Notes: generated from the sequence alone by a model not told the origin. Counted from the stretch's first letter, positions 8,441-18,892 are shown. The stretch is 64,000 bases of DNA from Vandammella animalimorsus (GCF_002285265.1 NZ_NSJB01000003.1:248001-312000), one strand, 5' to 3'. Made by a program: numbers and translations.

Positions 8441-10501
8441 TTAGCGCATGCGCCGCACCCCCAGAAAGGCCAGAGCGCTGGCCAGCAGCAGCAGCCCCAG
8501 CGGCGCATTGACCGGCACCGGCGTCGTCGAGGGCCCAACAATGAGCGAGGCCACCACCACCGTCACCGTCGCCTCGGCACAGTTCGGCGCCAGGGCATGA
8601 CACACGCGATAGACCAAGGTGTAGCTGCCAACGCCCAGGGGCGATGCCATGCGGACACTGCCTGTGGCCGGATCCAGGCTCAGGTCGGGGTGGCTGCTGG
8701 AACGCTGCGTCAGCACCACCTGCGCCAGCTGCACAGGGTTACCGCCCAGCGTGTCATTGCCCAGCACGCTGGCCAATACCACACCCGTTGCCCCTTCGAA
8801 CACGCGCACCTGATCGGGCTGGGCGACGATGTTGGTTGGCCCAGCGCTGCCGATGGTCACGGTCACCGTTGCCGTGTCACACGGAGCGCCGCCCGTGGCG
8901 CAGATGCGGTATTGCAGCGTATGCGCGCCCACTGGCAGGCCAGCTGCCGCCTGGACTGCGCCTGTGGCGGCATCGAGCGTCACCCCAGGATTGGAGCTGC
9001 TCACCTGGCTGAGCGTTACCGCGCCCAGGCTGGCCGGAGCGCCATTGACAGTGTCGTTGGCCAGCACATTGGCCACGGCCACGCCGCCTGCCACCGTGGC
9101 CGCGCCCGCATCGTCCACGGCATCAATGGCCGCTGCCGCCCCATTGACGCGCAGCACCTGACTGCCAACGAAATTGGCCACGTTGCTCAGATTCGTGATA
9201 TTGGCCGTGCCATTGGTGTGGCTGCCGGGCACGTCCGAGGTCACGTCCACGGCCACTTGGCAGGTGCTCTCCGCACCGGCGGAGGCCGCAGCGGCCACGC
9301 TGGCGCCGCCGACCACGATGCTGCCCGCCCCGGCCGCGGCATTGACCGTCATGCCCGCTGGCAAGGCCCCCATGGCGCCGCCGGCCGGGCAGTTGGTCTG
9401 CACATTGGGCGTGGCCGCCACCTTCACGCCAGCGGGCAGGTTGTCGGTAAAGCCAATGCCGCTGACGTCTGAGGTGGTGCGGTTGTTGATGTTGAAGGTC
9501 AGCTTCGAGACCTGACCGGCATTGATGACTGCGGGTGCAAAGGCCTTGGTCAGATCCACCGCGCTTTGCGCGAAGCTGATCATGTATTCGACCTCAAATT
9601 GGGGCGCGCCCGCCGGCACGTTCCACTGCACGGCAATGCCGTTGTCGGTGGCTGCGCCGGTATCAACCTCGTTACTCAAATCGCCTGTACCGGTCTTGCA
9701 AGGAGCGCTGACGCTGGTGCCCGAGCAGATCTGGTAGCCCGCATTTGCATAATAGCCAGAGAAATAGCGATCCCACAGCGGCGTGTTCGAGCTTGGCGTA
9801 TGCCATAGAGCCTCGAACTGGGCATCTCGCGTCACCCCGACCAGATCGGGCACGCCCGTAGTGTTCCAGGCGGCCGTGCGCACGATCCCTGGCCCGACAT
9901 CATATCCAAGCAAATAGGTGTCGATATTCTGGTAGAGCTTGACGCTGGCGCCGCTGGCGGGCAGGCCCGAGAGCGACAGACGGCGCTTGATCCACAGCTC
10001 GGGGGCCACGTATTCGTCACGGACCGTCAGCGTGATGCCGGCATCGGCCGCCTCCGCTGGCTTGAGCACCGAGGTCACAGCCCAGGGCGAGGCGCTGGTG
10101 CCAGCGCCAGAGACCGCGCTTTGCGACACTTGCGTGAACTGGTAGCCCACATCGGTATTGGTATTGGAGTTGTGATAGACGCGCGTTTGCGCATCGCTAC
10201 CCCGATCCACGCGCAAGAAGACGCTATTAAAGAGGCGTCCATTAGTGGGCGTATTGCCGGGCAAGTAAACCTGCCCCTCACCATTGAGCCAGACCTGAAT
10301 CTGGCTGTTGCTGCCAATCATCCAACGCAGCCCGTCAGCGCCCTGGGGCTGCTGACCGCCAGTGGGATTGAGCTCCCTCTGAGTGTTGGCTCCGCCTGCC
10401 TGCACCGCGCAGGCCACTGCCAAGCTGGCTGCCCCCAGCAGCCATCCCTTGGCCCTGGCGGGCAGGCGCCGTCGCTTGACTTGACTCACTCTTCTCTGCA
10501 T
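8441..10501 (-). CDS. Secreted surface protein with Ig/cadherin-like repeats and C-terminal anchor
   Basis: The 686-residue product starts at the ATG at 10501, because AAGGAG lies 9 nt upstream; an in-frame GTG at 10510 overlaps that ribosome site. It has an N-terminal signal peptide (about 1-36, basic then AKGWLLGAASLAVACAVQA), an unassigned beta-rich domain (about 40-310), a DUF11-like domain (about 315-460, containing GIGFTDNLPAGVKV), and two Ig/cadherin-like domains (from about 470 and 565) with paired VANVLANDT / LASVLGNDT and TLxYRxC motifs. The tail is TPVPVNAPLG, a hydrophobic helix and RRMR, a relaxed IPTL/PEP-CTERM-like anchor. It is probably exported and held at the surface. It is a separate transcription unit upstream of the larger protein and may act with it. 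Confidence 0.8.
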   Translation of the reverse strand: MQRRVSQVKRRRLPARAKGWLLGAASLAVACAVQAGGANTQRELNPTGGQQPQGADGLRWMIGSNSQIQVWLNGEGQVYLPGNTPTNGRLFNSVFLRVDRGSDAQTRVYHNSNTNTDVGYQFTQVSQSAVSGAGTSASPWAVTSVLKPAEAADAGITLTVRDEYVAPELWIKRRLSLSGLPASGASVKLYQNIDTYLLGYDVGPGIVRTAAWNTTGVPDLVGVTRDAQFEALWHTPSSNTPLWDRYFSGYYANAGYQICSGTSVSAPCKTGTGDLSNEVDTGAATDNGIAVQWNVPAGAPQFEVEYMISFAQSAVDLTKAFAPAVINAGQVSKLTFNINNRTTSDVSGIGFTDNLPAGVKVAATPNVQTNCPAGGAMGALPAGMTVNAAAGAGSIVVGGASVAAAASAGAESTCQVAVDVTSDVPGSHTNGTANITNLSNVANFVGSQVLRVNGAAAAIDAVDDAGAATVAGGVAVANVLANDTVNGAPASLGAVTLSQVSSSNPGVTLDAATGAVQAAAGLPVGAHTLQYRICATGGAPCDTATVTVTIGSAGPTNIVAQPDQVRVFEGATGVVLASVLGNDTLGGNPVQLAQVVLTQRSSSHPDLSLDPATGSVRMASPLGVGSYTLVYRVCHALAPNCAEATVTVVVASLIVGPSTTPVPVNAPLGLLLLASALAFLGVRRMR

Positions 10502-10606
10502 TTCCTTCACTCCTTGTTATTGCAATATGCGTGCGGCCCATGGCCTTGCCTGAGAGCTCGGGCAAAACCCACCCGGACACCACACGGGAAGCGGTAGTGG
10601 CTGAAA

Positions 10607-10612
10607 ATTCTA
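10607..10612 (-). promoter_or_regulatory. Candidate -10 box of the 686-residue surface-protein gene
   Basis: TAGAAT on the minus strand about 105 nt before the ATG at 10501, in an A/T-rich spacer. No clear -35. Confidence 0.35.
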
Positions 10613-10737
10613 TGAAAGCCGAATATCAGCTACGGCAGGAATGCAGCAGTTCACAATCCATCAAGGACTGTTACGTAACAAAAAGCTGCAAGCATCACTT
10701 GTCGGATGTGCGCAGCGCTTGCCGGGCCAGGCAGCGC

Positions 10738-10774
10738 AAAAATTCAGGCGAGCGAAACCCGCCCCGCTTGCCTG
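10738..10774 (-). terminator. Rho-independent terminator after lpxC
   Basis: Arms at 10745-10754 and 10765-10774 pair over 10 bp with one G-U pair, and the minus strand then reads AATTTTTGC. It closes the dcw cluster downstream of lpxC. Confidence 0.75.
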
Positions 10775-10818
10775 TCGCGCGGGGGAGCAAAAGGATCGAA
10801 AAGGAATGAGCGCCTGGG

Positions 10819-11742
10819 CTACCAAGCCAGGCTGGACAGCGCGAAGCCCTGCGGGGCTTGCTTTTCGTCGCCGAAGCTCACCAACTCCCAGGCCTGCTCG
10901 TCGGCCAGCAGTGCGTGCAGCAGCTGGTTGTTCATGGCGTGGCCGGAGCGGTAGGCGCTGTAGGAAGCCAACAGGGGCTTGCCCAGGATGTAGAGGTCGC
11001 CGATGGCGTCCAGGATCTTGTGGCGCGCGAATTCGTCGTCGTAACGCAGGCCGTCCTGGTTCAGGACTTTGTAGTCGTCCATGACGATGGCGTTGTCGTA
11101 GCCGCCGCCCAGCGCCAGGCCGTTGGCGCGCAGCATTTCCACATCGCGCGTAAAGCCGAAGGTGCGCGCGCGGGCGATGTCGCGGGCGTAGTTGCCCTGG
11201 CCCATGTCGAAGCTCACGCATTGGCCGGTGGAGTCCACGGCCGGGTGGCTGAAGTCGATCTCGAAGCTCAGGCGGTAGCCGTGGTAGGGCTCCAGCCGGG
11301 CCCATTTGCGCTCGCCCAGTGACTCGGTGCGCACTTCGACGGGTTTGCGCACGCGCACGAATTGCTTGGGTGCGCCCTGCAAGGCGATGCCCGCCTTGCG
11401 CAACAGGTACACAAAGCCAGCGGCAGAGCCATCGAGGATGGGCACTTCCTCGGCCGTAAGGTCGATGTAGAGGTTATCGATGCCCAGCCCTGCGCAGGCG
11501 GACATGATGTGTTCGATTGTGCTGATGCGCGCACCCTCCCGGCCAATGGTGGAGGCCAGGCGCGTGTCGAACACGGCCTGGGCCGAAACCGGCACGGGCT
11601 CAGGCTCGGGCAGGTCGATGCGTGTGAAGACGATGCCCGTGCCCACTGGCGCGGGGCGCAGAGTCAGCTCGACCCGTTGGCCGCTGTGTAGTCCAACGCC
11701 CACGGCTCGGATCAGGGTCTGGATGGTTCTCTGGGCTAGCAT
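10819..11742 (-). CDS. lpxC: UDP-3-O-acyl-N-acetylglucosamine deacetylase LpxC
   Basis: The 307-residue zinc amidase catalyses the committed step of lipid A synthesis. Zinc-ligand motifs are present: [12 protein letters not shown] near residue 80 and [15 protein letters not shown] near 235-250. [18 protein letters not shown] is at the N-terminus and [14 protein letters not shown] near the C-terminus. Length is normal. It lies 104 nt after ftsZ as the last gene of the cluster. A TAGAAT box sits only 9 nt before the ATG and no Shine-Dalgarno is visible, so it may have its own leaderless transcript as well as read-through from ftsZ. Confidence 0.97.
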   Translation of the reverse strand: MLAQRTIQTLIRAVGVGLHSGQRVELTLRPAPVGTGIVFTRIDLPEPEPVPVSAQAVFDTRLASTIGREGARISTIEHIMSACAGLGIDNLYIDLTAEEVPILDGSAAGFVYLLRKAGIALQGAPKQFVRVRKPVEVRTESLGERKWARLEPYHGYRLSFEIDFSHPAVDSTGQCVSFDMGQGNYARDIARARTFGFTRDVEMLRANGLALGGGYDNAIVMDDYKVLNQDGLRYDDEFARHKILDAIGDLYILGKPLLASYSAYRSGHAMNNQLLHALLADEQAWELVSFGDEKQAPQGFALSSLAW

Positions 11743-11750
11743 GGGCGCGC

Positions 11751-11756
11751 ATTCTA
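11751..11756 (-). promoter_or_regulatory. Candidate lpxC promoter, -10 box next to the start codon
   Basis: The minus strand reads CAATAGAATGCGCGCCC then ATG. TAGAAT would place transcription start within a few nt of the lpxC ATG. No good -35 is seen, so the call is tentative. Confidence 0.4.
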
Positions 11757-11792
11757 TTGAAAAACGGTATTGGCCGCTGTGGGCCTGCCAGG

Positions 11793-11820
11793 GCCGTCCC
11801 CGGCTGCTGCCGGGGACGGC
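11793..11820. other. Strong hairpin between ftsZ and lpxC
   Basis: Perfect 11-bp inverted repeat GCCGTCCCCGG / CCGGGGACGGC with a 6-nt loop. There is no T-run on either side, so it is not a classical terminator. It could stabilise the ftsZ mRNA 3' end or reduce read-through into lpxC. Confidence 0.6.
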
Positions 11821-11846
11821 ACTCCTTCACAAACCAAGCACGGGCT

Positions 11847-13091
11847 TTAGTCGGCCTGTTTGCGCAGGAAGGCGGGGATTTCCACGTCGTCCATGCCGCT
11901 GGAGGACATGGCATCCACGCGCGCGGCGGCGGCGCTGGCATCGCTGCCGCGTGAGGTGCGCCAAGCCGTGGGCACGGCCAGGTTGTTGAGCTGGCTGCTG
12001 CGCATGGGCACGGCCGCGCCGCCGGCCAGGCCGCCGCCGCGCACCATGCCTTGCATGCCTTGCAGCGGCAGGTTGTCCGTGCCGGTGCGCAGCGTGCTTT
12101 GCACCATGGTCAGGTTCTGACGGCGCTGCTGGTGGTTGACCAGGCCGGTGGCCACGACGGTCACGCGCAGCTCGTCACCCAGGCTGTCGTCGTAGGCTGC
12201 GCCGTAGATGACGTGGGCATCGTCGCTGGCATAGGCGTTGACGGTGCTCATGGCCAGCTTGGACTCGGACAGCTTGAGGCTGCCGCGCGCGGCCGTGACC
12301 AGCACCAGAATGCCCTTGGCGCCCGAGAGGTCGATGCCTTCGAGCAGCGGGCAGGCAATGGCCTGCTCGGCGGCGATGCGCGCGCGGTCCGGACCGGAGG
12401 CGCTGGCAGTGCCCATCATGGCCTTGCCCGGCTCGCTCATCACGGTCTTGACGTCGGCAAAGTCCACGTTGACGTGGCCGTGCTCGTTGATGATCTCGGC
12501 GATGCCGCCCACGGCGTTGCGCAGCACGTCGTTGGCAAAGCCAAAGGCCTCATCCTGCGTGATGTCGTCGCCATAGACGGTCAACAGCTTTTCATTGAGC
12601 ACCACGATCAGCGAGTCCACATTGCGCTCGAGCTCGTCCAGGCCGGCATCGGCATTCTTCATGCGACGCGGGCCTTCCCAGTCGAAAGGTTTGGTGACCA
12701 CGCCGACGGTGAGAATGCCCATCTCCTTGGCCACGCGCGCGATCACTGGCGCTGCCCCCGTGCCCGTGCCGCCGCCCATGCCTGCGGTGATGAAGAGCAT
12801 GTTGGCCCCCTCGATGGCGCGGCGGATTTCCGACTCCGCCAGCACCGCAGCCTCCCGCCCCTGCTCGGGCTTGCTGCCCGCGCCCAGGCCGTTGGTGCCC
12901 AGCTGGATGATGCGCGCGGCCGAGCTGCGCGAGAGCGCCTGTGCATCGGTGTTGGCGCAGATGAATTCCACCCCCTGCACGTTGTTCTCGATCATGTGCT
13001 GCACGGCGTTGCCGCCACCGCCGCCCACGCCCAGTACCTTGATGCGTGTGCCTTGGGTGAACGATTCGTTGTCGATCATTTCGATGCTCAT
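11847..13091 (-). CDS. ftsZ: Cell division GTPase FtsZ
   Basis: The 414-residue tubulin homologue forms the division ring. The GTP-binding tubulin signature GMGGGTGTGAAPVIA is near residues 105-120. The N-terminal IKVLGVGGGGGNAVQHMI loop and the C-terminal conserved peptide DDVEIPAFLRKQ, which binds FtsA and ZipA, are intact. A variable linker covers about 320-395. AAGGAG stands just before the ATG. It follows ftsA after a 195-nt gap, so an internal promoter in that gap is likely. Confidence 0.98.
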   Translation of the reverse strand: MSIEMIDNESFTQGTRIKVLGVGGGGGNAVQHMIENNVQGVEFICANTDAQALSRSSAARIIQLGTNGLGAGSKPEQGREAAVLAESEIRRAIEGANMLFITAGMGGGTGTGAAPVIARVAKEMGILTVGVVTKPFDWEGPRRMKNADAGLDELERNVDSLIVVLNEKLLTVYGDDITQDEAFGFANDVLRNAVGGIAEIINEHGHVNVDFADVKTVMSEPGKAMMGTASASGPDRARIAAEQAIACPLLEGIDLSGAKGILVLVTAARGSLKLSESKLAMSTVNAYASDDAHVIYGAAYDDSLGDELRVTVVATGLVNHQQRRQNLTMVQSTLRTGTDNLPLQGMQGMVRGGGLAGGAAVPMRSSQLNNLAVPTAWRTSRGSDASAAAARVDAMSSSGMDDVEIPAFLRKQAD

Positions 13092-13286
13092 AGTGTTTCT
13101 CCTTGCGGGTTGGGGGATGGGGTGAAATCAAAACCAAAACAAAAATGAATGGGGCCGTGGCGATGCCTGAAAACGGCATCGCCGCGCCAGCGGTTGCAAT
13201 CTGTAGGCAGCCGCCAGCGCCGGCGGCCGCGCTTGCGCAGGAACCAGCGCAACAGCTTGCGGGGGATGGGAATGGGTGGCGCCATG

Positions 13287-14516
13287 TCAGAAATTCCCCG
13301 CGATGAAGTCACGAATGCGCGCCAGCAGGTTCTTGACCGGCCCGCTCTTGGTGGCGACCTTGTAGCCGCGCGTGCGCTCGATGCGCGCGTCTTCGAGCAA
13401 GCCCATGACGGTGGCCGCGCGCGGCTGGGCAATCATGTCGGCCAGTGGGCCGTCGTAGTTGGGCACGCCCCGGCGCACGGGCTTGAGGAAGATGTCCTCG
13501 CCAAGCTCGACCATGCCGGGCATGACCGAGGAGCCGCCGGTGAGCACCACGCCCGAGGACAGCAGCTCCTCGTAGCCGGACTCGCGGATCACCTGCTGCA
13601 CGATCGAGAAGATCTCCTCCACGCGCGGCTCAATCACGCCGGCCAGCGCCTGCTTGTTGATCAGCCGCGGGCCGCGGTCGCCCAAGCCAGGCACTTCGAC
13701 CTGCGAATCCGGATCGGCCAGCATGGCCTTGGCGCAGCCGTTTTCGACCTTGATGTCCTCGGCGTCCTTGGTGGGGGTGCGCAGCGCCATGGCGATGTCG
13801 CTGGTGATCAGATCGCCCGCGATCGGGATCACGGCGGTGTGGCGAATCGAGCCGCCCGAGAAGATCGACACATCCGTGGTGCCCGCGCCGATGTCCACCA
13901 GCACCACGCCCAGCTCGCGCTCGTCGTCGGTGAGCACCGACAGGCTGGAAGCCAGCGGATTGAGCGCCAGCTGGTCAACTTCCAGCCCGCAGCGGCGCAC
14001 GCACTTGATGATGTTTTCGGCCGCGCTTTGCGCGCCGGTGACGATGTGCACCTTGGCCTCCAGGCGCAGGCCGCTCATGCCGATGGGCTCCTTGACCTCC
14101 TGGCCGTCGATGACGAACTCCTGCGAGGCCACCAGCAGCAGGCGCTGGTCGGAAGGGATGTGCACCGCCTTGGCGGTTTCCAGCACACGGCTGATGTCGG
14201 CCTGCGAGACCTCCTTGTCCTTGATGGCCACCATGCCGCTGGAGTTGAAGCCGCGCACGTGGCTGCCGGTGATGCCGGTGTAGACGCGCTGGATCTTGCA
14301 GTCGGCCATCATCTCGGCCTCGCGCAGCGCCTGCTCGATGCTTTGCACCGTCGCCTCGATGTTGACCACCACGCCGCGCTTGAGCCCATTGCTGGGCGCA
14401 GCGCCAAACCCGGCCAAGCGCAGCTGGCCGCCCTCCTGCACCTCGGCCACCACCGCCATGACCTTGGCCGTGCCGATGTCCAGCCCCACGATGACGTCTC
14501 TGTATTCCTTAGCCAT
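13287..14516 (-). CDS. ftsA: Cell division protein FtsA
   Basis: The 409-residue actin-like ATPase tethers FtsZ to the membrane. The start is taken at MAKEYRDVIVGLDIGTAKVM, where DIGTAK is the phosphate-1 loop. Further signatures are VLVDIGAGTTDVSIF and VVLTGGSSVMPGM. The C-terminal amphipathic membrane peptide is present (LLARIRDFIAGNF). An earlier in-frame ATG two codons upstream is possible. It follows ftsQ by 68 nt. Confidence 0.97.
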   Translation of the reverse strand: MAKEYRDVIVGLDIGTAKVMAVVAEVQEGGQLRLAGFGAAPSNGLKRGVVVNIEATVQSIEQALREAEMMADCKIQRVYTGITGSHVRGFNSSGMVAIKDKEVSQADISRVLETAKAVHIPSDQRLLLVASQEFVIDGQEVKEPIGMSGLRLEAKVHIVTGAQSAAENIIKCVRRCGLEVDQLALNPLASSLSVLTDDERELGVVLVDIGAGTTDVSIFSGGSIRHTAVIPIAGDLITSDIAMALRTPTKDAEDIKVENGCAKAMLADPDSQVEVPGLGDRGPRLINKQALAGVIEPRVEEIFSIVQQVIRESGYEELLSSGVVLTGGSSVMPGMVELGEDIFLKPVRRGVPNYDGPLADMIAQPRAATVMGLLEDARIERTRGYKVATKSGPVKNLLARIRDFIAGNF

Positions 14517-14584
14517 TTTCATCAGGCCTTTGCGGCCAGTGTCCATTTCGTGTCGGTTGATCCATTGCCCATGCCCCGGCCCCC

Positions 14585-15388
14585 TCACTTGCCCTGCGCA
14601 CGCGTCTCGGGCTGTGTGGCCACGCCGCGCAGGCGGATGGCATAGCCGTTGCTGTGCCGCAGATCGGCATACTCCAGCGCGCCAGGCTTGACGCCCAGCG
14701 GTCCCAGGGCCTGCGGCAAGGTGTCGATGAAATCCAGCAGCCGGGCGCCGACCTGGGCCTGCTCGCCAGCGCCCAGCTCCAGCTGCGCGCCGTTATCCAG
14801 AAACAGCTGCCAGTTGCCGCGCGGCGTCAGGTACAACGCCACAGCCTGTGCGGTCTGCGTAGTCGGCTGGCGCTGTTGCAACAGCTGCGCCAGATAGCGA
14901 TACATCGCCAGCACCTGCTGCGACTGCCCATCCGGGCCAGCCAGACGCGGCAGGTTCTCGTGCTCGACCTCGCCACGGTTGGCCTCAAACACTTCGCCAA
15001 AACTGTTGAGCATGGCCTGGGCGTCCGAGCCGTCCCACATCGCCACGGGCTGGTGCTCTTGCAGCACCACCTCCAGCGTGTTCGGAAAGCCCCGGCGCAG
15101 CTCGGCCTGCCGCACCCAGGGCATTTGCTCGAAGGCCTGCTTGGCCAGCGCCAGGTTCAGCGTGAACAGATTTCCCTGCAGCTGCGGCAGCACATTGGCG
15201 CGCAGGCTCACGGCGCTGCTGTGCTGCGGGTTGCCGTGCACCACCACCTGCGCAATGGCAAAGGCGGGGTTGCGCAGCAGCCAGGCCACCAGCGCCGCGC
15301 AGGCCAAGGCGAACACGCCCAGGAACACCAACGAAGCCGTGGCGTTCATCAGGCGCACGTCCACTGGTGGCAGCTGGGTGGCGCTCAT
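14585..15388 (-). CDS. ftsQ: Cell division protein FtsQ
   Basis: The 267-residue bitopic membrane protein starts at the ATG overlapping the ddl stop by 4 nt. One transmembrane helix (about residues 17-39, [19 protein letters not shown]) is followed by a POTRA domain ([20 protein letters not shown]) and the FtsQ beta domain ([28 protein letters not shown] is typical). It links FtsL/FtsB and the late divisome. Its topology is cytoplasmic N-terminus with the main part in the periplasm. Confidence 0.95.
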   Translation of the reverse strand: MSATQLPPVDVRLMNATASLVFLGVFALACAALVAWLLRNPAFAIAQVVVHGNPQHSSAVSLRANVLPQLQGNLFTLNLALAKQAFEQMPWVRQAELRRGFPNTLEVVLQEHQPVAMWDGSDAQAMLNSFGEVFEANRGEVEHENLPRLAGPDGQSQQVLAMYRYLAQLLQQRQPTTQTAQAVALYLTPRGNWQLFLDNGAQLELGAGEQAQVGARLLDFIDTLPQALGPLGVKPGALEYADLRHSNGYAIRLRGVATQPETRAQGK

Positions 15389-16383
15389 ACCGTGGCAGTC
15401 CTTTCGTCCAGCTGCTGGCGGGGCGCTGCGCCATCGCAGCGCGCCGCCAGCAGGATTTGCAGGCACAAGTCCTCATAGCTGATGCCTGCAGCGCGTGCGG
15501 CCATCGGCACCAACGAGTGACCAGTCATGCCAGGCGAGGTGTTGATCTCCAGCAAAAAGGGCTTGCCATCGCTCTCGCGGATCATCACGTCCACGCGCGA
15601 CCAGCCGCGGCAGCCCAGCGACTGGTAGGCCTGCAGGCTCATGCGCTGGATCTGCTCTTCCAGCTGCGCAGGCAGGCCGCTGGGGCAGTAGTACTGCGTG
15701 GCCTCGCCGAAATACTTGTTCTCGTAGTCGTAGTTGCCGCCGGGCGCGACGATGCGGATCACCGGCAGCGCGCGCGCCTTCTGCCCGGGCAGCTGCAGCA
15801 CGGCGCAGGTGGTTTCCTCGCCCTCGATGAACTGCTCGCACAGCACCTGCGCGTCGTAGCGCGCGGCCAGCGCATAGGCCTGCTCGCACTGCGCGTTGCT
15901 GACGACCTTGGTCAGGCCGATGGTCGAGCCCTCGCGCGCGGGCTTGACGATCATGGGCGCGCCCAGCTCTTCAAGCGCCTGGGCCACGGCAGCGGGCGAA
16001 TCGGCCAGACGCCAGCCGGGCGTGGCCAGCCCCTCGGCCTGCCACAGGCGCTTGGTCAGCACCTTGTCCATGGCCATGGCCGATGCCGTCACGCCCGGGC
16101 CGGTATACGGGATGCCCAGCAGCTCCAGCAGGCCCTGGATGGTGCCGTCCTCGCCGCCGCGGCCGTGCAGCGCGATGAAGCAGCGCGCAAAGCCTTCCTG
16201 GCGCAAGTCCCACAGCGGGCGCTTGCCGGTATCGAAGGCGTGCGCGTCCACGCCATGCGCGCGCAGGGCCTTGAGCACGCCCTGGCCGGACATCAGCGAG
16301 ACCTCGCGCTCGGCCGAGGTGCCGCCCATCAGCACCGCCACCTTGCCCAGATCGGCCACGCTCAGCTCCAAATCCTTGTTCAT
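15385..16383 (-). CDS. ddl: D-alanine--D-alanine ligase
   Basis: The 332-residue ATP-grasp enzyme makes the D-Ala-D-Ala dipeptide used by MurF. Visible motifs are [20 protein letters not shown] at the N-terminus, the [23 protein letters not shown] block near residue 75-95, and the metal-binding [15 protein letters not shown] near residue 285-300. It overlaps murC and ftsQ by 4 nt each, so it is embedded in the cluster and co-translated. Confidence 0.97.
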   Translation of the reverse strand: MNKDLELSVADLGKVAVLMGGTSAEREVSLMSGQGVLKALRAHGVDAHAFDTGKRPLWDLRQEGFARCFIALHGRGGEDGTIQGLLELLGIPYTGPGVTASAMAMDKVLTKRLWQAEGLATPGWRLADSPAAVAQALEELGAPMIVKPAREGSTIGLTKVVSNAQCEQAYALAARYDAQVLCEQFIEGEETTCAVLQLPGQKARALPVIRIVAPGGNYDYENKYFGEATQYYCPSGLPAQLEEQIQRMSLQAYQSLGCRGWSRVDVMIRESDGKPFLLEINTSPGMTGHSLVPMAARAAGISYEDLCLQILLAARCDGAAPRQQLDERTATV

Positions 16384-17825
16384 TGTTTTGACTCCACTTC
16401 AATGCCTTGCGCCGCCGCCCTGGCCCGCAAGCGCTGGGCCCACTCGTCGGCGGCCGCGCCAATGCTGCCCGCGCCCATGAAGACCACCACATCGCCATCG
16501 GCCAGCGTGGCCTCGATGGCCTCGCCCAGCGCCGCCGCCGATTCGACGAACACCGGCTCGACCTTGCCGGCCACGCGGATGGCGCGCGCCAGCGAGCGCC
16601 CATCGGCGGCGACGATGGGCGCCTCGCCCGCGGCGTACACCTCGGTGAGGAACACGCCATCGGCCGCGCCCAGGGCCTGCACGAAATCCTCGAAGCAATC
16701 GCGCGTGCGCGAATAGCGGTGCGGCTGAAAGGCCACCAGCAGGCGCCGCCCCGGGAAGGCGCCGCGCGCTGCGGCAATGGTGGCGGCCACCTCCACCGGG
16801 TGGTGGCCGTAGTCCTGCACCAGCTCGAACTCGCCGCCGCGCCCGCTGGGCAGCGCGCCGTACTGTTGAAAGCGCCGGCCCACGCCCTGGAACTGCGCCA
16901 GCGCCCGCTGCATGGCCGCATCGCCTGCGCCCAGCTGCGTGGCAATGGCAATGGCCGCCAGCGCATTGCGCACGTTGTGCTCGCCCGGCAGATTCAGGCA
17001 GACCGGCAAATCCGGCAGGGCGCGGGCCGTGCCGTGGCCGCGCTGCACGGTGAAGTGCATGCGCGTGCCCTCGGCGCGCAGATCGACGCCGCGCACCTGC
17101 GCGCCCTCGTCCAGGCCATAGGTGGTCACGGCGCAGTTGACCTGGGGCAGGATGGCGCGCACGCCTTCGTTGTCGCTGCACAGCACGGCCGTGCCGTAGA
17201 AGGGCATGCGGTGCAGAAAGTCCACGAAGGCCTGGTGCAGGCGGCCCAGGTCGTGGCCGTAGGTTTCCATGTGGTCGGCGTCGATGTTGGTGATGACGGC
17301 CATCACCGGCGTCAGGCACAGGAAGGAGGCGTCGGACTCATCGGCCTCGACCACGATGTAATCGCCCTGGCCCAGGCGGGCATTGGCGCCGGCGCTGTGC
17401 AGCCGCCCGCCGATGACGAAGGTCGGATCCAGCCCGGCCTCGATCAGGATGCTGGTGACCAGGCTGGTGGTGGTGGTCTTGCCGTGCGTGCCGGCCACGG
17501 CAATGCCCTGGCGCTGGCGCATCAGCTCGGCCAGCATCATGGCGCGCGGCACCACCGGGATGCCGCGCTGGCGCGCGGCCACGACTTCAGGGTTGTCGGC
17601 CTTGACGGCGGTGGAGGTGACCACGGCGTCGGCCTGCGCCACCTGCGCCGCATCGTGGCCAATGAAGGTGCGAATGCCCAGCGACTGCAGGCGGCGCACG
17701 GTGGCGCTGTCTTGCAGGTCGGAGCCGCTGACCAGGTAGCCCTGGTTGTGCAGCACCTCGGCGATCGGGCTCATGCCCGCGCCGCCGATGCCCACGAAGT
17801 GAATCTGGCGCACGGCGTGCTTCAT
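16380..17825 (-). CDS. murC: UDP-N-acetylmuramate--L-alanine ligase MurC
   Basis: The 481-residue product starts at [20 protein letters not shown], using the ATG that overlaps the murG stop. The ATP loop [15 protein letters not shown] is near residue 115. The UDP-binding Rossmann motif GIGGAGMS is at the N-terminus, and [15 protein letters not shown] occurs in the C-terminal domain. It adds L-Ala to UDP-MurNAc in the cytoplasm. Length is normal for the family. Confidence 0.97.
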   Translation of the reverse strand: MKHAVRQIHFVGIGGAGMSPIAEVLHNQGYLVSGSDLQDSATVRRLQSLGIRTFIGHDAAQVAQADAVVTSTAVKADNPEVVAARQRGIPVVPRAMMLAELMRQRQGIAVAGTHGKTTTTSLVTSILIEAGLDPTFVIGGRLHSAGANARLGQGDYIVVEADESDASFLCLTPVMAVITNIDADHMETYGHDLGRLHQAFVDFLHRMPFYGTAVLCSDNEGVRAILPQVNCAVTTYGLDEGAQVRGVDLRAEGTRMHFTVQRGHGTARALPDLPVCLNLPGEHNVRNALAAIAIATQLGAGDAAMQRALAQFQGVGRRFQQYGALPSGRGGEFELVQDYGHHPVEVAATIAAARGAFPGRRLLVAFQPHRYSRTRDCFEDFVQALGAADGVFLTEVYAAGEAPIVAADGRSLARAIRVAGKVEPVFVESAAALGEAIEATLADGDVVVFMGAGSIGAAADEWAQRLRARAAAQGIEVESKQ

Positions 17826-18892
17826 TCGACCAGCTCCTCGCAAGCCTGCACGATCTGCTCGACCGCATCCATTTTCGCCAGCGCCTGGGCCTTGGCGGCG
17901 CGCGCGCGCAATTCATCGCGCGTCAGGCGCTGGATGAACTCGGCCAGGGCCTGGGGCGTGAGCGCGTTTTGCTGCACCAGCCAGGCCGCGTCCTCGGCCA
18001 CCAGATAGTTGGCGTTGGCCGTCTGGTGGTCGTCCACCGCGTGCGGATAGGGCACGAAGCAGGCCGCCGCGCCCACGGCGGCGATCTCGGTGACGGTGCT
18101 GGCGCCGGCGCGGCACAGCACCAAGTCGGCCTCGGCATAGGCGCGCGCGGTGTTCTTGATGAAGGGCGTCAGCTCGGCCTCGACGCCCGCCTGGGCGTAA
18201 TTGGCCTTGAGCGCTTCGAGCTGCTTGGCGCCGCTTTGGTGCGTGACCTGCGGGCGCTGCGGCGCGGGGATCAGCGCCAGCGCGCGCGGCACGATGTCGT
18301 TGAGCGCCTGCGCGCCCAGGCTGCCGCCGATCACCAGCAGGCGCAGCGGCCCTTCGCGCTGGGCAAAGCGCTTGCGCGGCGAGGCCTGCTGGGCGAACTC
18401 GGCGCGCAAGGGGTTGCCCACCCACTGCGCGCCGCGCAGCGCCTTGGGAAAAGCCGTGAACGTCAGGCGCGCCACGTGCGCCAGCAAGCGATTGGCCAGG
18501 CCGGGCACGGCGTTTTGCTCGTGCAGCACCAGCGGGATGCGGCGGCTGAGCGCGGCCAGGCCGCCGGGCACGCTGATGTAGCCGCCAAAGCCCAGCACCA
18601 ACTGCGGCTGCAACTGCGCCATCAGGCGCCGCGCTTGCAGCCAGGCCGAGCCCAGCCGCCAGGGCAGCAGCAGCAAGGGCTTGACGCCCTTGCCGCGCAC
18701 GCCGGCAAAGGCCACGGTGTGCAGCTCCACCCCGTAGCCGGGCACCAACTGGTGCTCCATGCCGCCGGTGCCGCCCAGCCAGGCCACCTGCCAGCCGCTG
18801 GCCTGCAGCGCCTGGGCCACGGCGATGCCCGGGAAGATGTGCCCGCCCGTGCCGCCGGCCATGATGAGTACTCTTTTACCCGCTGCACTCAT
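17822..18892 (-). CDS. murG: Lipid II synthase MurG (GlcNAc transferase)
   Basis: The 356-residue GT-B glycosyltransferase on the inner membrane face adds GlcNAc to lipid [15 protein letters not shown] (lipid-linked acceptor loop) is at the N-terminus, and the UDP-GlcNAc pocket reads [31 protein letters not shown]. Both neighbours overlap by 4 nt (ftsW before, murC after). Confidence 0.97.
   Translation of the reverse strand: MSAAGKRVLIMAGGTGGHIFPGIAVAQALQASGWQVAWLGGTGGMEHQLVPGYGVELHTVAFAGVRGKGVKPLLLLPWRLGSAWLQARRLMAQLQPQLVLGFGGYISVPGGLAALSRRIPLVLHEQNAVPGLANRLLAHVARLTFTAFPKALRGAQWVGNPLRAEFAQQASPRKRFAQREGPLRLLVIGGSLGAQALNDIVPRALALIPAPQRPQVTHQSGAKQLEALKANYAQAGVEAELTPFIKNTARAYAEADLVLCRAGASTVTEIAAVGAAACFVPYPHAVDDHQTANANYLVAEDAAWLVQQNALTPQALAEFIQRLTRDELRARAAKAQALAKMDAVEQIVQACEELVE

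Larger units (their letters stand above)
10502..10818. other. Spacer between lpxC and the surface-protein gene
   Basis: It holds the lpxC terminator (10738-10774) and a TAGAAT box at 10607-10612. It is richer in A/T than its neighbours. No coding sequence is supported. Confidence 0.6.
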
